DNA from: Mobilicoccus pelagius NBRC 104925
Lineage (GTDB): Bacteria; Actinomycetota; Actinomycetes; Actinomycetales; Dermatophilaceae
Direction: 5' to 3'
Assembly: GCF_000247995.1 (NCBI RefSeq)
Contig: NZ_BAFE01000091.1
Coordinates: forward strand, 1-64,000
Length of the DNA stretch: 64,000 nt
Positions 36,178-43,892 of the stretch are shown here, one piece after another. The translations under genes were made by a program, and so were the position numbers. Position 1 is the first letter of the stretch, and the number at the start of each line of letters is the position of its first letter. Below the pieces are notes generated by a model that saw nothing but the letters and a program-made list of their open reading frames with translations, ran no database searches and was not told where the DNA came from.

Positions 36178-37481
36178 GGCTGCTCGGAGGCGGAGAGGGC
36201 GGTGGCGCCGGACCCACGGGCCGCCCTCGCGGGGACGGACCCACGCGGGGCCGGGGCGATCACGTGGGTGATGCGGGCGACGACCCACTCGAGCGGCCCC
36301 TTAGCGAAGAAGGAGCTCCAGACGAGCGCGAAGGTGAACAGGACGACGACGTGCGTGAGGAAGGCGAGGCCGTCCGGCAGGCCGTCGAGCGGTTCGATGA
36401 GGAGCACGTGCGCGGAGTAGAGGGTGAGGGTCATGCTGCCGGGCGCGGCGAGGACCCGCAGGAGGGGCCCGACGGCGACCGCGAGCGCAAGGCACAGGCC
36501 GAGGGTGAGGAGCGCGATCCCGATCGTGTAGAGCAGGTCGAGGGGGGTGCCGCTGTGTGGGGCGTTGATCGCCAGCCACCAGGGGGAATCGGCAGGAAGC
36601 ACCCCGTCGCCGCCCCAGAGGAGGCGCTCGGTGAACGTCTCGAAGTCGGTGTGCCCGGAGACGTCCTCCGCGACGCGCTCGCGGACGCCGGACGAGACGA
36701 GGAGACGTGTCACGGCGACGACGGCCGCGGTGAGGGCCGACCCGCCGAGAACGAGGCGGGCGACGACCCGACGGCTGCCGAGTGCCGTGCGGCCGACGCC
36801 GAGCCCCACCGCGATGTAGGCCAGCCAGGTGAGGACGGGGAACGTCCCGGCGACGAGGACCGTCCAGGCGAAGCGACCGGGCTCCCCGAGCAGCGTCGTG
36901 AACGTGAGGTTGGACAGATCCGCCGCGGGCCGTGACAGGCGGAGCAGGTGACTGAGGACGGGGGCGACCACGGCCCAGCCGAGGCCGAGCCCGATGAGCA
37001 TCTTCGGGCGTAGTGGCAGGAGCACCGTGGCGGCGAGGAACATGCCGCCGAGGTAGGGGAGGATGACGTAGGCGGCGTCGTCGGAGACGGCGTAGCCGAG
37101 GGTGAGCCCGATCGCGGCGATGAGGAGACCGCGTACGAGAGGGGTCACCGCGGCGCGGGCCCAGGCCCCGCCACGGGGTGGGCGGGTGCGTCCGGTCATG
37201 AACGCGATACCGACGCCACCGAGCAGCGCGAACAGCGCGGCGGACTTGCCGGAGAAGAGCTGCCAGGCGAGTGTGACGTCGCCGTCGTCGGTCGCAGCGG
37301 ACATCGTGTGGACGGCGATCATGCCGACGAGGGCGACGCCGCGGGCGACGTCGACCCCGACGAATCTCCCTGCTGGGACGCGGCCCGTGGCGAGGGGCCG
37401 GGCGGGCGGTTCGGTCGTCTCCTCGCAATCGTGGGCGAGGTGTTCGAGCGGCGGGCCCGCCACGGTGTCGGGGGTGTTCAC
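36174..37481 (-). CDS. Heparan-alpha-glucosaminide N-acetyltransferase-like / DUF418 membrane protein
   Basis: This 435-residue membrane protein has about ten helices. The opening GRFVGVDVARGVALVGMIAVHTM is the signature of the HGSNAT_cat (DUF1624) family. Eukaryotic members pass acetyl groups from cytoplasmic acetyl-CoA across a membrane to an amino sugar. The C-terminal part (SMTLTLYSAHVLLIEPL) fits the associated DUF418 region. A role in transmembrane acylation of an amine on the neighbouring synthetase product is conceivable. The GTG at 37481 overlaps the synthetase stop (GTGA), so translation is coupled. Confidence 0.85.
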   Translation of the reverse strand: MNTPDTVAGPPLEHLAHDCEETTEPPARPLATGRVPAGRFVGVDVARGVALVGMIAVHTMSAATDDGDVTLAWQLFSGKSAALFALLGGVGIAFMTGRTRPPRGGAWARAAVTPLVRGLLIAAIGLTLGYAVSDDAAYVILPYLGGMFLAATVLLPLRPKMLIGLGLGWAVVAPVLSHLLRLSRPAADLSNLTFTTLLGEPGRFAWTVLVAGTFPVLTWLAYIAVGLGVGRTALGSRRVVARLVLGGSALTAAVVAVTRLLVSSGVRERVAEDVSGHTDFETFTERLLWGGDGVLPADSPWWLAINAPHSGTPLDLLYTIGIALLTLGLCLALAVAVGPLLRVLAAPGSMTLTLYSAHVLLIEPLDGLPDGLAFLTHVVVLFTFALVWSSFFAKGPLEWVVARITHVIAPAPRGSVPARAARGSGATALSASEQP

Positions 37482-40400
37482 GAACGGACTCCTCGGGGGG
37501 CACGGGCCGTCTCCTGGGCGGGGATGCCCGACCAGCGGGTGGCTTCGGGCAGGGACTCGCCCTTCATGACGAGAGACAGAGGGGAGAGGCGGGCGTCGTC
37601 GCCGACGTGCGTGGAGTAGAGGACGACGGAACGCATGCCGACCTCGGCGCGGTCGCCGACCTCGACGACGTTCATCTTCATGACGCGGTCCTCGAACAGG
37701 TGGGTCTGGAGGGAGACCTCGGTGCCCACGTAGACGTCGTCACCGAGGTGGACGAGATCGAACTCGGTCATGTACGTCGTGTTGAGGAGGGCACGTCGGC
37801 CGACCCGCACGCCGAACAGTCGCAGGACGGGGCCGAGCATCGGGGTGCCGGTGAGCATCTGGAGCAGTACGGGGACGGCGGCGCCCTCGTAGAGGCCGGT
37901 GACGAACTCGGTGCGGCGGACGAACCGGCTCCACAGCGGCTCGACGCGGGGGCGGTAACGCCCTGCGACGACCCATTTGGTCGCGGCGACGACGAGGACG
38001 GTGCCGACGGCGCAGGCAAGTGCGGTGAGGGGTGTGGTGAGAAGCATGAGCCACAACGGCGTGCCGGCCGCGGCGACCAGCGACGTGAGCCACAGGGTGG
38101 CGAACGTCGACAGTGCGAGAAGCGTCGACGGGGCGACGATACGGGCGAACTCGATGAGGTAACGCTCGACGACCCGACGGCGGCCCGGGTGGAACGTCTC
38201 TGCGTCGCCGTACCCCTCGTACACCTCGCGGCGGGGGAGATAGATGGCGGGGCTGCCGAGCCAGGAGGTGCCCTCGGGCACGCCACCCGCGGGGGGGACG
38301 GACCCGACGCCGAGCAGGGAGCCGTCGCCCAGATCGGTGCCCGAGGGGACGAGGGAGGCGTTGCCGACGAAGGCGCGTCGACCGACCTCGGTGGGGCGGA
38401 ACGCGACGTGGTGGTGGCAGTAGGTGGCGCCGCCGATGTTCGCCATGTCGGCGACGAAGGACTCCTCGCCGATCGTGAGGAGGTCCGGATCGATATTGGC
38501 GATCGTCGACACCTCTGCGCCGCGGCCGATCCTCGCGCCGAGGCGGCGAAGCCACGGCGGGGTGTAGAGGGTCGCGTACAGCGTGTTCGTGAGGAGCAGG
38601 CTCGATTCGAGGAGCTTGTCGGCGAACCACTTGTCGACGCCGAGGCCGGAGCGCAGGTGACGGACACCGAGGGGTGTCCGAGGCAGACCGAACCGGCGGA
38701 GCCAGAGGATGAGTCCGCAGGCGGTGGCGACGAACACGGGCCCGGTGAGGAAGGTGACGGCGAGGGCGACGCCGTCGTTCGCGACGAGGAGGACCCACCA
38801 GACCACGACGACGACGGGCAGGAGGGCCGCGAGGGGGAGGAACTCGAGGGCGACGAGGCCGGCGACGAAGCGGCGACGCAGCGCCGGACTCCATGTGCGG
38901 GGGGCCCTGTCGCACGAGGCCATGAGGGTGAGGGCGGGGTCGGACTGGCTCTCCTGGCGGGTGGCGGGGGATCCCGTCCACACCTCGTCGGGACCGGTGA
39001 GCTGCCCCGGGCGCAGGGTCGATTGCGGCCCGAGGTAGGAGCGCGGGCCGAGCTCGCACGGGCCGGGCAGGACGGCCTGGGCGGCAACGGTGGCGTCGCT
39101 CTCGACGACGACGCGCCCGATGACGAGGCGCCCGTCGCGGACGGCGTAGGCCGCGAGGTGGGAGGCGTACCCGACGGAGGCGCCCGCCCCGACGCGGACC
39201 ATCGTCGGCAACGGCACACGCGTCGTGCCGATGTGTGCCTCCTCGTGGACGTCGGCCCCGGCGAGACGCAGGTATCCGGGCGCGAAGGCCGAGCCTGCGA
39301 GGTTGGTGAGAGGGGAGAGCCCCATGGCCTTCTCGACGAGCCACACGCGGAGGTGGGTGAGCCCGTAGAGGGGGTGGGCTCCCTCCCGGAGGCCGTGGCC
39401 GACGATCCGTGCCGTGGCGAGGGGCAGCACCCACCGCACCGTGAGGTAGTTGAGCGGGAAGGTGAGCACGAGGTGCTGGAGCATGAGGGCGCTCGGCACG
39501 CCGTCGTGCCACCAGTAGATGACGGCCACGGGCAGGAACGTGAACGCGGTGAGAAGGATGACGAGCGCGGCCTGGGCTGCGCCGAAGAGGGCCGTCCTCG
39601 CGGTCGAGGGGGTGCGGGGTGGGTCGGTGGGGAGGAGGTCTTCGCCGAGGAGGTCCTCGTCCTGCGGGATGTCGTCGTCGAGACCGCGAAGCGCGACGTG
39701 CTCGGCGAGTCCACGGACGGTGGGGTTGGCGTAGAGGTCCATCACCGAGAGGGAGGCGCCGCGCGAGTCCCTGCGCAGTGCCGATGTGACGCCGGCGGCG
39801 ACGAGGGAGTGGCCGGAGAGGTCGGCGAAGAAGTCGGCGGTGACGGAGAGCGCCTCGGGGGCGAGGCCGAACGCGTGCGCCCACACCGTACGGACCCACT
39901 CCTCCTCCGGGGTCGCGGGCGGGATGATCTCACCGTCGCCCCCGATGATGCGGGTGCTCGTCGGGTCGGGCAGGGCCTTGCGGTCCACCTTGCCGCTGGG
40001 GAGCATCGGCAGCGCCTCGGACCGCTCCATGAACGCGGGAACCATGTACGGCGGCAGTGCGTCGCGCATCGCGGCGTGGATGCGGGGGAAGACCTCGCCG
40101 GCCTCCGCGCCCTCGGCGAGAACGAGGTAGGCGGCCAGTTCGTCCCCCGACGCTCCGGAGCGCAGGTGCTTGACGGCGGCGGTCGGCACCTGCGGGTCGC
40201 GCATCATGACGCTCTCGATCTCGCCGAGGTCCACGCGGTGGCCGCGGATCTTCACCTCCGCGTCGGCACGTCCGAGGTACACGATCTCGCCGTGCTCGTC
40301 GATGCGGGCGAGATCGCCGGTGCGGTAGATGCGTCCTCGTGAGGGGTCGGTCGGGTGTGGGATGAACCGGTCGGCGGTGAGGTCGGGTCGGTTGAGATAC

Positions 40401-41533
40401 CCGGCGGCGACGCCGATGCCGCCGATGGCCAGTTCACCGTCCTGCCCGTCGGGGACGGGCTGTCGGTTCTCGTCGAGGATGACGGCCGTATAGGTGGGGA
40501 CGGGCACCCCGATCGTCACGGGCTTGCCCGGATGGAGTTCGCCGACCGTGCACGTGACGGTCGTCTCGGTAGGTCCATAGGTGTTGAGCATGCGTCGACC
40601 GGTGGACCACCGGGCGACGAGTTCGGCGGGACACGCCTCGCCTCCGACCATGAGTGCCCGGATGGAGGGGATCTGCCGTTCCACGGTGGAGAGCACGGTG
40701 GGCACACACAGGAGCAGGGTGATGCGTCGATCTTCGAGGAAACGGGTGAGTCCTTCGCCGACCCGGCGGCCGTCGGTGGGGCCGGCGACGATGGTCGCCC
40801 CGGTGGCCCACGTGGGCCAGACCTCCTCGATGGCGAAGTCGAACGAGATCGTCATGCCCTGGTAGACGCGATCGCTGGGGAGGACCTCGTACAACTCGGT
40901 GATGACGTGGATGAAGTTGCAGATGCTCGGTTGCCGCACGTCGACGCCCTTGGGGCGGCCGCTCGACCCTGAGGTGTAGATGATGTAAGCGGTGATGTCG
41001 GCGTCGTCACCGTCGAAGGGGAGGGCCGGCCGGTCGACGGGCGCGTGGGCGAGTTCGTCGGCGACGAGGTCGAGGTAGACGCTCGGCGCGGGGAGGGCCC
41101 CGACGCGCTCGCGCAGCATGGACGAGGTGAGGAGGACGACCAACTCTGCGTCCTCGACGAAGTACTCGAGTCGGTCCTGGGGGCTCTGCGGATCGATGGG
41201 GACGAACACGGCCCCGGCCTTCTGGGCGGCGAGGAGCGCGACGTACAGCTCGGGTGACCGTTCGAGGAACAGGCCGACCCGTACACCCGGGGTGACGTAC
41301 CCCTCGGCGATCAGGTGGTTCGCGAGCTGGTTCGCCCGCCGTTCCAGTTCGGCGTAGGTGAAGCTGCCGCCCTCCCACTCCAGGGCGATCGATTCCGGCA
41401 CGACCTCGGCGGTGGCCTCGAAGTAGTGGTGCATCCGTCGTTGCAGCGGGGGGCGGCAAGGCCGTTCGGGACCGGCCGCGGGGTGGTCGACCCGCCTGTC
41501 GTCGGTCGTGCGCGCGCTAGCGCTGAAGGTCAT
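37478..41533 (-). CDS. Pls/PosA-type non-ribosomal peptide synthetase, copy 2
   Basis: This 1351-residue synthetase has the same plan as copy 1: an adenylation domain with IIYTSGSSGRPKG (~181), NTYGPTETT (~316), GRADAEVKIRGHRVDLGEIE and SGKVDRKALP; a thiolation domain; and three membrane-plus-hexapeptide units with final MTEFDLVHLGDDVYVGTEVSLQTHLFEDRVMK. The carrier motif reads FADLSGHSLVA, with Ser in place of the first Gly of the usual LGGxS but the modified Ser (~575) retained. The pocket reads D-F-E-L-M-G-T-V-T-K by eye: different from copy 1 yet again acidic at 239, so a different basic substrate is likely. It heads an operon with acyltransferase, amidotransferase-like and M1 genes. No clear Shine-Dalgarno precedes the ATG. 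Confidence 0.9.
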   Translation of the reverse strand: MTFSASARTTDDRRVDHPAAGPERPCRPPLQRRMHHYFEATAEVVPESIALEWEGGSFTYAELERRANQLANHLIAEGYVTPGVRVGLFLERSPELYVALLAAQKAGAVFVPIDPQSPQDRLEYFVEDAELVVLLTSSMLRERVGALPAPSVYLDLVADELAHAPVDRPALPFDGDDADITAYIIYTSGSSGRPKGVDVRQPSICNFIHVITELYEVLPSDRVYQGMTISFDFAIEEVWPTWATGATIVAGPTDGRRVGEGLTRFLEDRRITLLLCVPTVLSTVERQIPSIRALMVGGEACPAELVARWSTGRRMLNTYGPTETTVTCTVGELHPGKPVTIGVPVPTYTAVILDENRQPVPDGQDGELAIGGIGVAAGYLNRPDLTADRFIPHPTDPSRGRIYRTGDLARIDEHGEIVYLGRADAEVKIRGHRVDLGEIESVMMRDPQVPTAAVKHLRSGASGDELAAYLVLAEGAEAGEVFPRIHAAMRDALPPYMVPAFMERSEALPMLPSGKVDRKALPDPTSTRIIGGDGEIIPPATPEEEWVRTVWAHAFGLAPEALSVTADFFADLSGHSLVAAGVTSALRRDSRGASLSVMDLYANPTVRGLAEHVALRGLDDDIPQDEDLLGEDLLPTDPPRTPSTARTALFGAAQAALVILLTAFTFLPVAVIYWWHDGVPSALMLQHLVLTFPLNYLTVRWVLPLATARIVGHGLREGAHPLYGLTHLRVWLVEKAMGLSPLTNLAGSAFAPGYLRLAGADVHEEAHIGTTRVPLPTMVRVGAGASVGYASHLAAYAVRDGRLVIGRVVVESDATVAAQAVLPGPCELGPRSYLGPQSTLRPGQLTGPDEVWTGSPATRQESQSDPALTLMASCDRAPRTWSPALRRRFVAGLVALEFLPLAALLPVVVVVWWVLLVANDGVALAVTFLTGPVFVATACGLILWLRRFGLPRTPLGVRHLRSGLGVDKWFADKLLESSLLLTNTLYATLYTPPWLRRLGARIGRGAEVSTIANIDPDLLTIGEESFVADMANIGGATYCHHHVAFRPTEVGRRAFVGNASLVPSGTDLGDGSLLGVGSVPPAGGVPEGTSWLGSPAIYLPRREVYEGYGDAETFHPGRRRVVERYLIEFARIVAPSTLLALSTFATLWLTSLVAAAGTPLWLMLLTTPLTALACAVGTVLVVAATKWVVAGRYRPRVEPLWSRFVRRTEFVTGLYEGAAVPVLLQMLTGTPMLGPVLRLFGVRVGRRALLNTTYMTEFDLVHLGDDVYVGTEVSLQTHLFEDRVMKMNVVEVGDRAEVGMRSVVLYSTHVGDDARLSPLSLVMKGESLPEATRWSGIPAQETARAPRGVRS

Positions 41534-41818
41534 GGCGAGGTCACCCGGTCTCTTCCGTGCTCCGACACCGTGAGGGCTTCGGAATCCTCGGCCCCCCTCG
41601 GACCGACCCCCCCGGTGTGTCTGGACGACTGTCCTGAACGAACGACACGGTAGCGCCCGCGGTGATGATCGGCCACCCGGTCAAGGCATCTCGTGAAGGG
41701 GGAGCGCTCAGGGCCGAGACCGGAGGTGCCGATCGGAAGGAGGCCGCCCCCCGGGCGGACCGGTCCGAGCCGGCGAGAGCCGGTGGGGCCGGCTCTCGAC
41801 CCCATCCAGGAGATTCCC
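41534..41818 (+). promoter_or_regulatory. Divergent region between synthetase copy 2 and the secreted hydrolase, with leader hairpin
   Basis: No gene is supported in this 285-base gap. On the plus strand a perfect 10-bp stem with a TGGGG loop (CGAGAGCCGG…CCGGCTCTCG, 41774–41798) ends about 10 bases before the AGGAG of the hydrolase gene, so it would lie in its mRNA leader and could affect ribosome access or mRNA stability. Confidence 0.45.
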
Positions 41819-42640
41819 GTGGCCCTGTCCTTTTCCCGCCGTGCCGCCGTCGCTCTCGCCGCGGGCGCCGTCGCGGCCACCGTCGCCTCGGCTCCTCCCG
41901 CAGAAGCGGGGCGCCTGCAGCGTCACCGTGCCGCCGCATCTGCGCCGACAGCGCCCGACCGTCTCGGTGCCTCCTACACGGACCGGGCGGGCACACGGTC
42001 CACGTATCACCTCTTCATCGCGTCCGTGCGCGGCGGGCGTCCGCGGGGCCTCGTCGTCTACCTCGACGGCGACGGCATGTACGGGCACGACCATCCGCAC
42101 TCGACGTGGGCACTCGGCGGGTCCCGCGGTGTCGTCGCACAAGCGGCGACCCGGGGATACGCCACCTTGTCGGTCCGGACGCCGGCCCGTGACGCGACGT
42201 TCTGGCGCAACGGCCAGGTGAACGCCGCCTACGTCGCCGCTCTGACGGAGAGCACGGCGCGCTCGCTCGGTGTGACGGACATCTGGTTCGTCGGCTACTC
42301 CGGCGGGTCGCAGCTCCTCACGAAGCACCTGCTGCCCACCCACGGAGGGCGGCTCGCCACGGGTGGCGTCGTCGTCACCGGCGGGGGCGGGGCGCCGGCG
42401 CGAGGTGCGGCGATGCCCGTCCCGTCGCGGGTCCCGCTGCTCTGGTACACCGGGTCGCTCGACGACGGCAGGGGGACCGACGACGGGTACGACGCGCTCG
42501 ACGACGCGAAGCGCGGCGCGGCGTGGTACCGCGCCCGGGGGGCCAAGGTGTCCCGCGTGGAACCCACGGGTCTCGACCACTCCGATCTCGGCGGCCGCTT
42601 CGGCATGGTCCTCGCGCGACAGCTCGACCGGTACCGCTGA
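41819..42640 (+). CDS. Secreted alpha/beta-hydrolase fold protein with Tat-like signal
   Basis: This 273-residue protein starts with SFSRRAAVALAAGAVAATVASAPPAEA, which looks like a twin-arginine signal peptide with a cleavage site after AEA. The nucleophile elbow is GYSGGSQL, a GLVVYLDGDGMYG strand precedes it, and the final catalytic His is likely in LDHSDLG. This is the layout of small serine esterases or poly-hydroxyalkanoate/phospholipase-like hydrolases; the substrate is unknown. AGGAG lies 6 bases before the GTG. It sits between synthetase copy 2 and the second phosphopantetheinyl transferase on the opposite strand, so a link to the product is possible. Confidence 0.82.
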   Translation: MALSFSRRAAVALAAGAVAATVASAPPAEAGRLQRHRAAASAPTAPDRLGASYTDRAGTRSTYHLFIASVRGGRPRGLVVYLDGDGMYGHDHPHSTWALGGSRGVVAQAATRGYATLSVRTPARDATFWRNGQVNAAYVAALTESTARSLGVTDIWFVGYSGGSQLLTKHLLPTHGGRLATGGVVVTGGGGAPARGAAMPVPSRVPLLWYTGSLDDGRGTDDGYDALDDAKRGAAWYRARGAKVSRVEPTGLDHSDLGGRFGMVLARQLDRYR

Positions 42641-42757
42641 GCCGGTGTCGTCCTCGTCGCGGTTCCGGGCGGGTGTGGGCGGCGACGATGTGTCGTGTCG
42701 GGGTGGATGGCGCCTCGGGGGAGGGGGTGGCGGTGCAGGGCCCCCGGACGCCGCGGT

Positions 42758-43516
42758 TCAGGACTCGGTGTCGGTGAACGCCGACACCTCGTGGAGGCGG
42801 ACGGCGAAGGGTGCGTCGCCCGCGACGGCGAGAGCGGCCGTGTAGCGGCCCCGGACGGGGAGGTCGGCCATCGTCACCGTGGGGCGGGGGACGGCCTCGT
42901 CGGTCCAGTCGAGGAGCGCCGGCGGGTGGTCGGGCGCGGTGACCCGCAGTCGGCGGGCGTCGACGCGCAGGCCGTGACCGGTCGCCTTGAGTACGGCCTC
43001 TTTGCGGCACCACCACACGGCCCGGGCGACCTCGCGTTCGGCGACGTCGAACTCGAGGAGCTCCCGAGCCTCCGCGGGGGTGAGTGCGACGCTCGCGAAG
43101 CCGGCGAAGCTCGTCCCGTCCCACCGCTCGACGTCGATGCCGACGGGGCGGTCGGCGCAGAGCGCGAGCACGATGCGGTCTCCCGTGTAGGAGAGGTTGA
43201 CGTGCGGTGTGCCCGGGTCGGCCATGAGGGCGTCGGTGGGGGAGAGTCCCGGCGGCACGAGGCGGGGCTTTCCGTGCGGGCCTCCGCAGAGGACGCACCG
43301 ACGGTGGAACCGCTGCTCCGCCTCGGGGACGCCCGCGTGTCGGGCGAGGGCGTACCGCAGCAGAGTGTGGGCGCTCACGTAGCCCGCCCGGTCGCGCGCA
43401 CGGTGGAGCGTCGCGAGCGTGCCACGTTCCACGTCGTCGAGGAGATGGTCGGCCCACGGCGCGAAGTCGGTCGACGTCGAGTAGACGTGGACCTCGTCGC
43501 AGGCTGGCTCGTTCAC
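42758..43516 (-). CDS. 4'-phosphopantetheinyl transferase (Sfp type), copy 2
   Basis: This 252-residue Sfp-type transferase has Asp128 and Glu130 (VGIDVE), and Glu173 and Lys177 (WWCRKEAVLKATG), plus the CVLCGGPHGKPRLV loop. It is clearly a paralogue of the 32.4-kb gene, with the same length and motif spacing but many substitutions. It points in the same direction as synthetase copy 2 and lies about 1.2 kb upstream of it, so it probably serves that enzyme. I prefer the GTG at 43516, 9 nt after a CATAAG -10-like box; a GTG at 43525 is possible. Confidence 0.9.
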   Translation of the reverse strand: MNEPACDEVHVYSTSTDFAPWADHLLDDVERGTLATLHRARDRAGYVSAHTLLRYALARHAGVPEAEQRFHRRCVLCGGPHGKPRLVPPGLSPTDALMADPGTPHVNLSYTGDRIVLALCADRPVGIDVERWDGTSFAGFASVALTPAEARELLEFDVAEREVARAVWWCRKEAVLKATGHGLRVDARRLRVTAPDHPPALLDWTDEAVPRPTVTMADLPVRGRYTAALAVAGDAPFAVRLHEVSAFTDTES

Positions 43517-43661
43517 GGGGCACACCTTATGTCCGCGTGGTGACGTGCCTCACGTGATCCATGGATGCGGCGTCGGTGACCGTCGGGGGGCGTCCCCGAC
43601 AGGGTGCGGTGTCGCGTCGCCATCCGGCCGCGTCGGCGTCACCGTTACACTTCGACACGCT

Positions 43662-43735
43662 GCCCCCATAGCTCAGCCGGATAGAGCAAGAGCCTTCTAA
43701 TCTCTAGGTCGCAGGTTCGAATCCTGCTGGGGGCG
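43662..43735 (+). tRNA. tRNA-Arg (anticodon TCT)
   Basis: The 74-base cloverleaf has the acceptor GCCCCCA/TGGGGGC, anticodon loop CTTCTAA with TCT reading AGA, and the T-arm GCAGGTTCGAATCCTGC. The discriminator is G, and CCA is not encoded. The innermost anticodon-stem pair is a C·U mismatch. TACACT at 43646–43651 is a likely -10. AGA is a very rare codon in a genome this rich in GC. Confidence 0.93.
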
Positions 43736-43892
43736 CTCATCATTCGACGCCGCCGATGCGGTGTCCGGGACGGCGCGGGCCGTCCTTCCTCGCCGTCAGT
43801 CGCGGAGGAACTCGGCGCGGCGTACGGCTCGGTCGAAGGGCGCGGGGGGCCGCTTCGCCGGTACCGTGGTGGGCCACGAGAAAGGGCACACG

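Noticed and set aside
37607-40342. A 911-codon open frame opposite synthetase copy 2
   Set aside because: Low-complexity acidic sequence opposite a clear synthetase; no motif or ribosome binding site.
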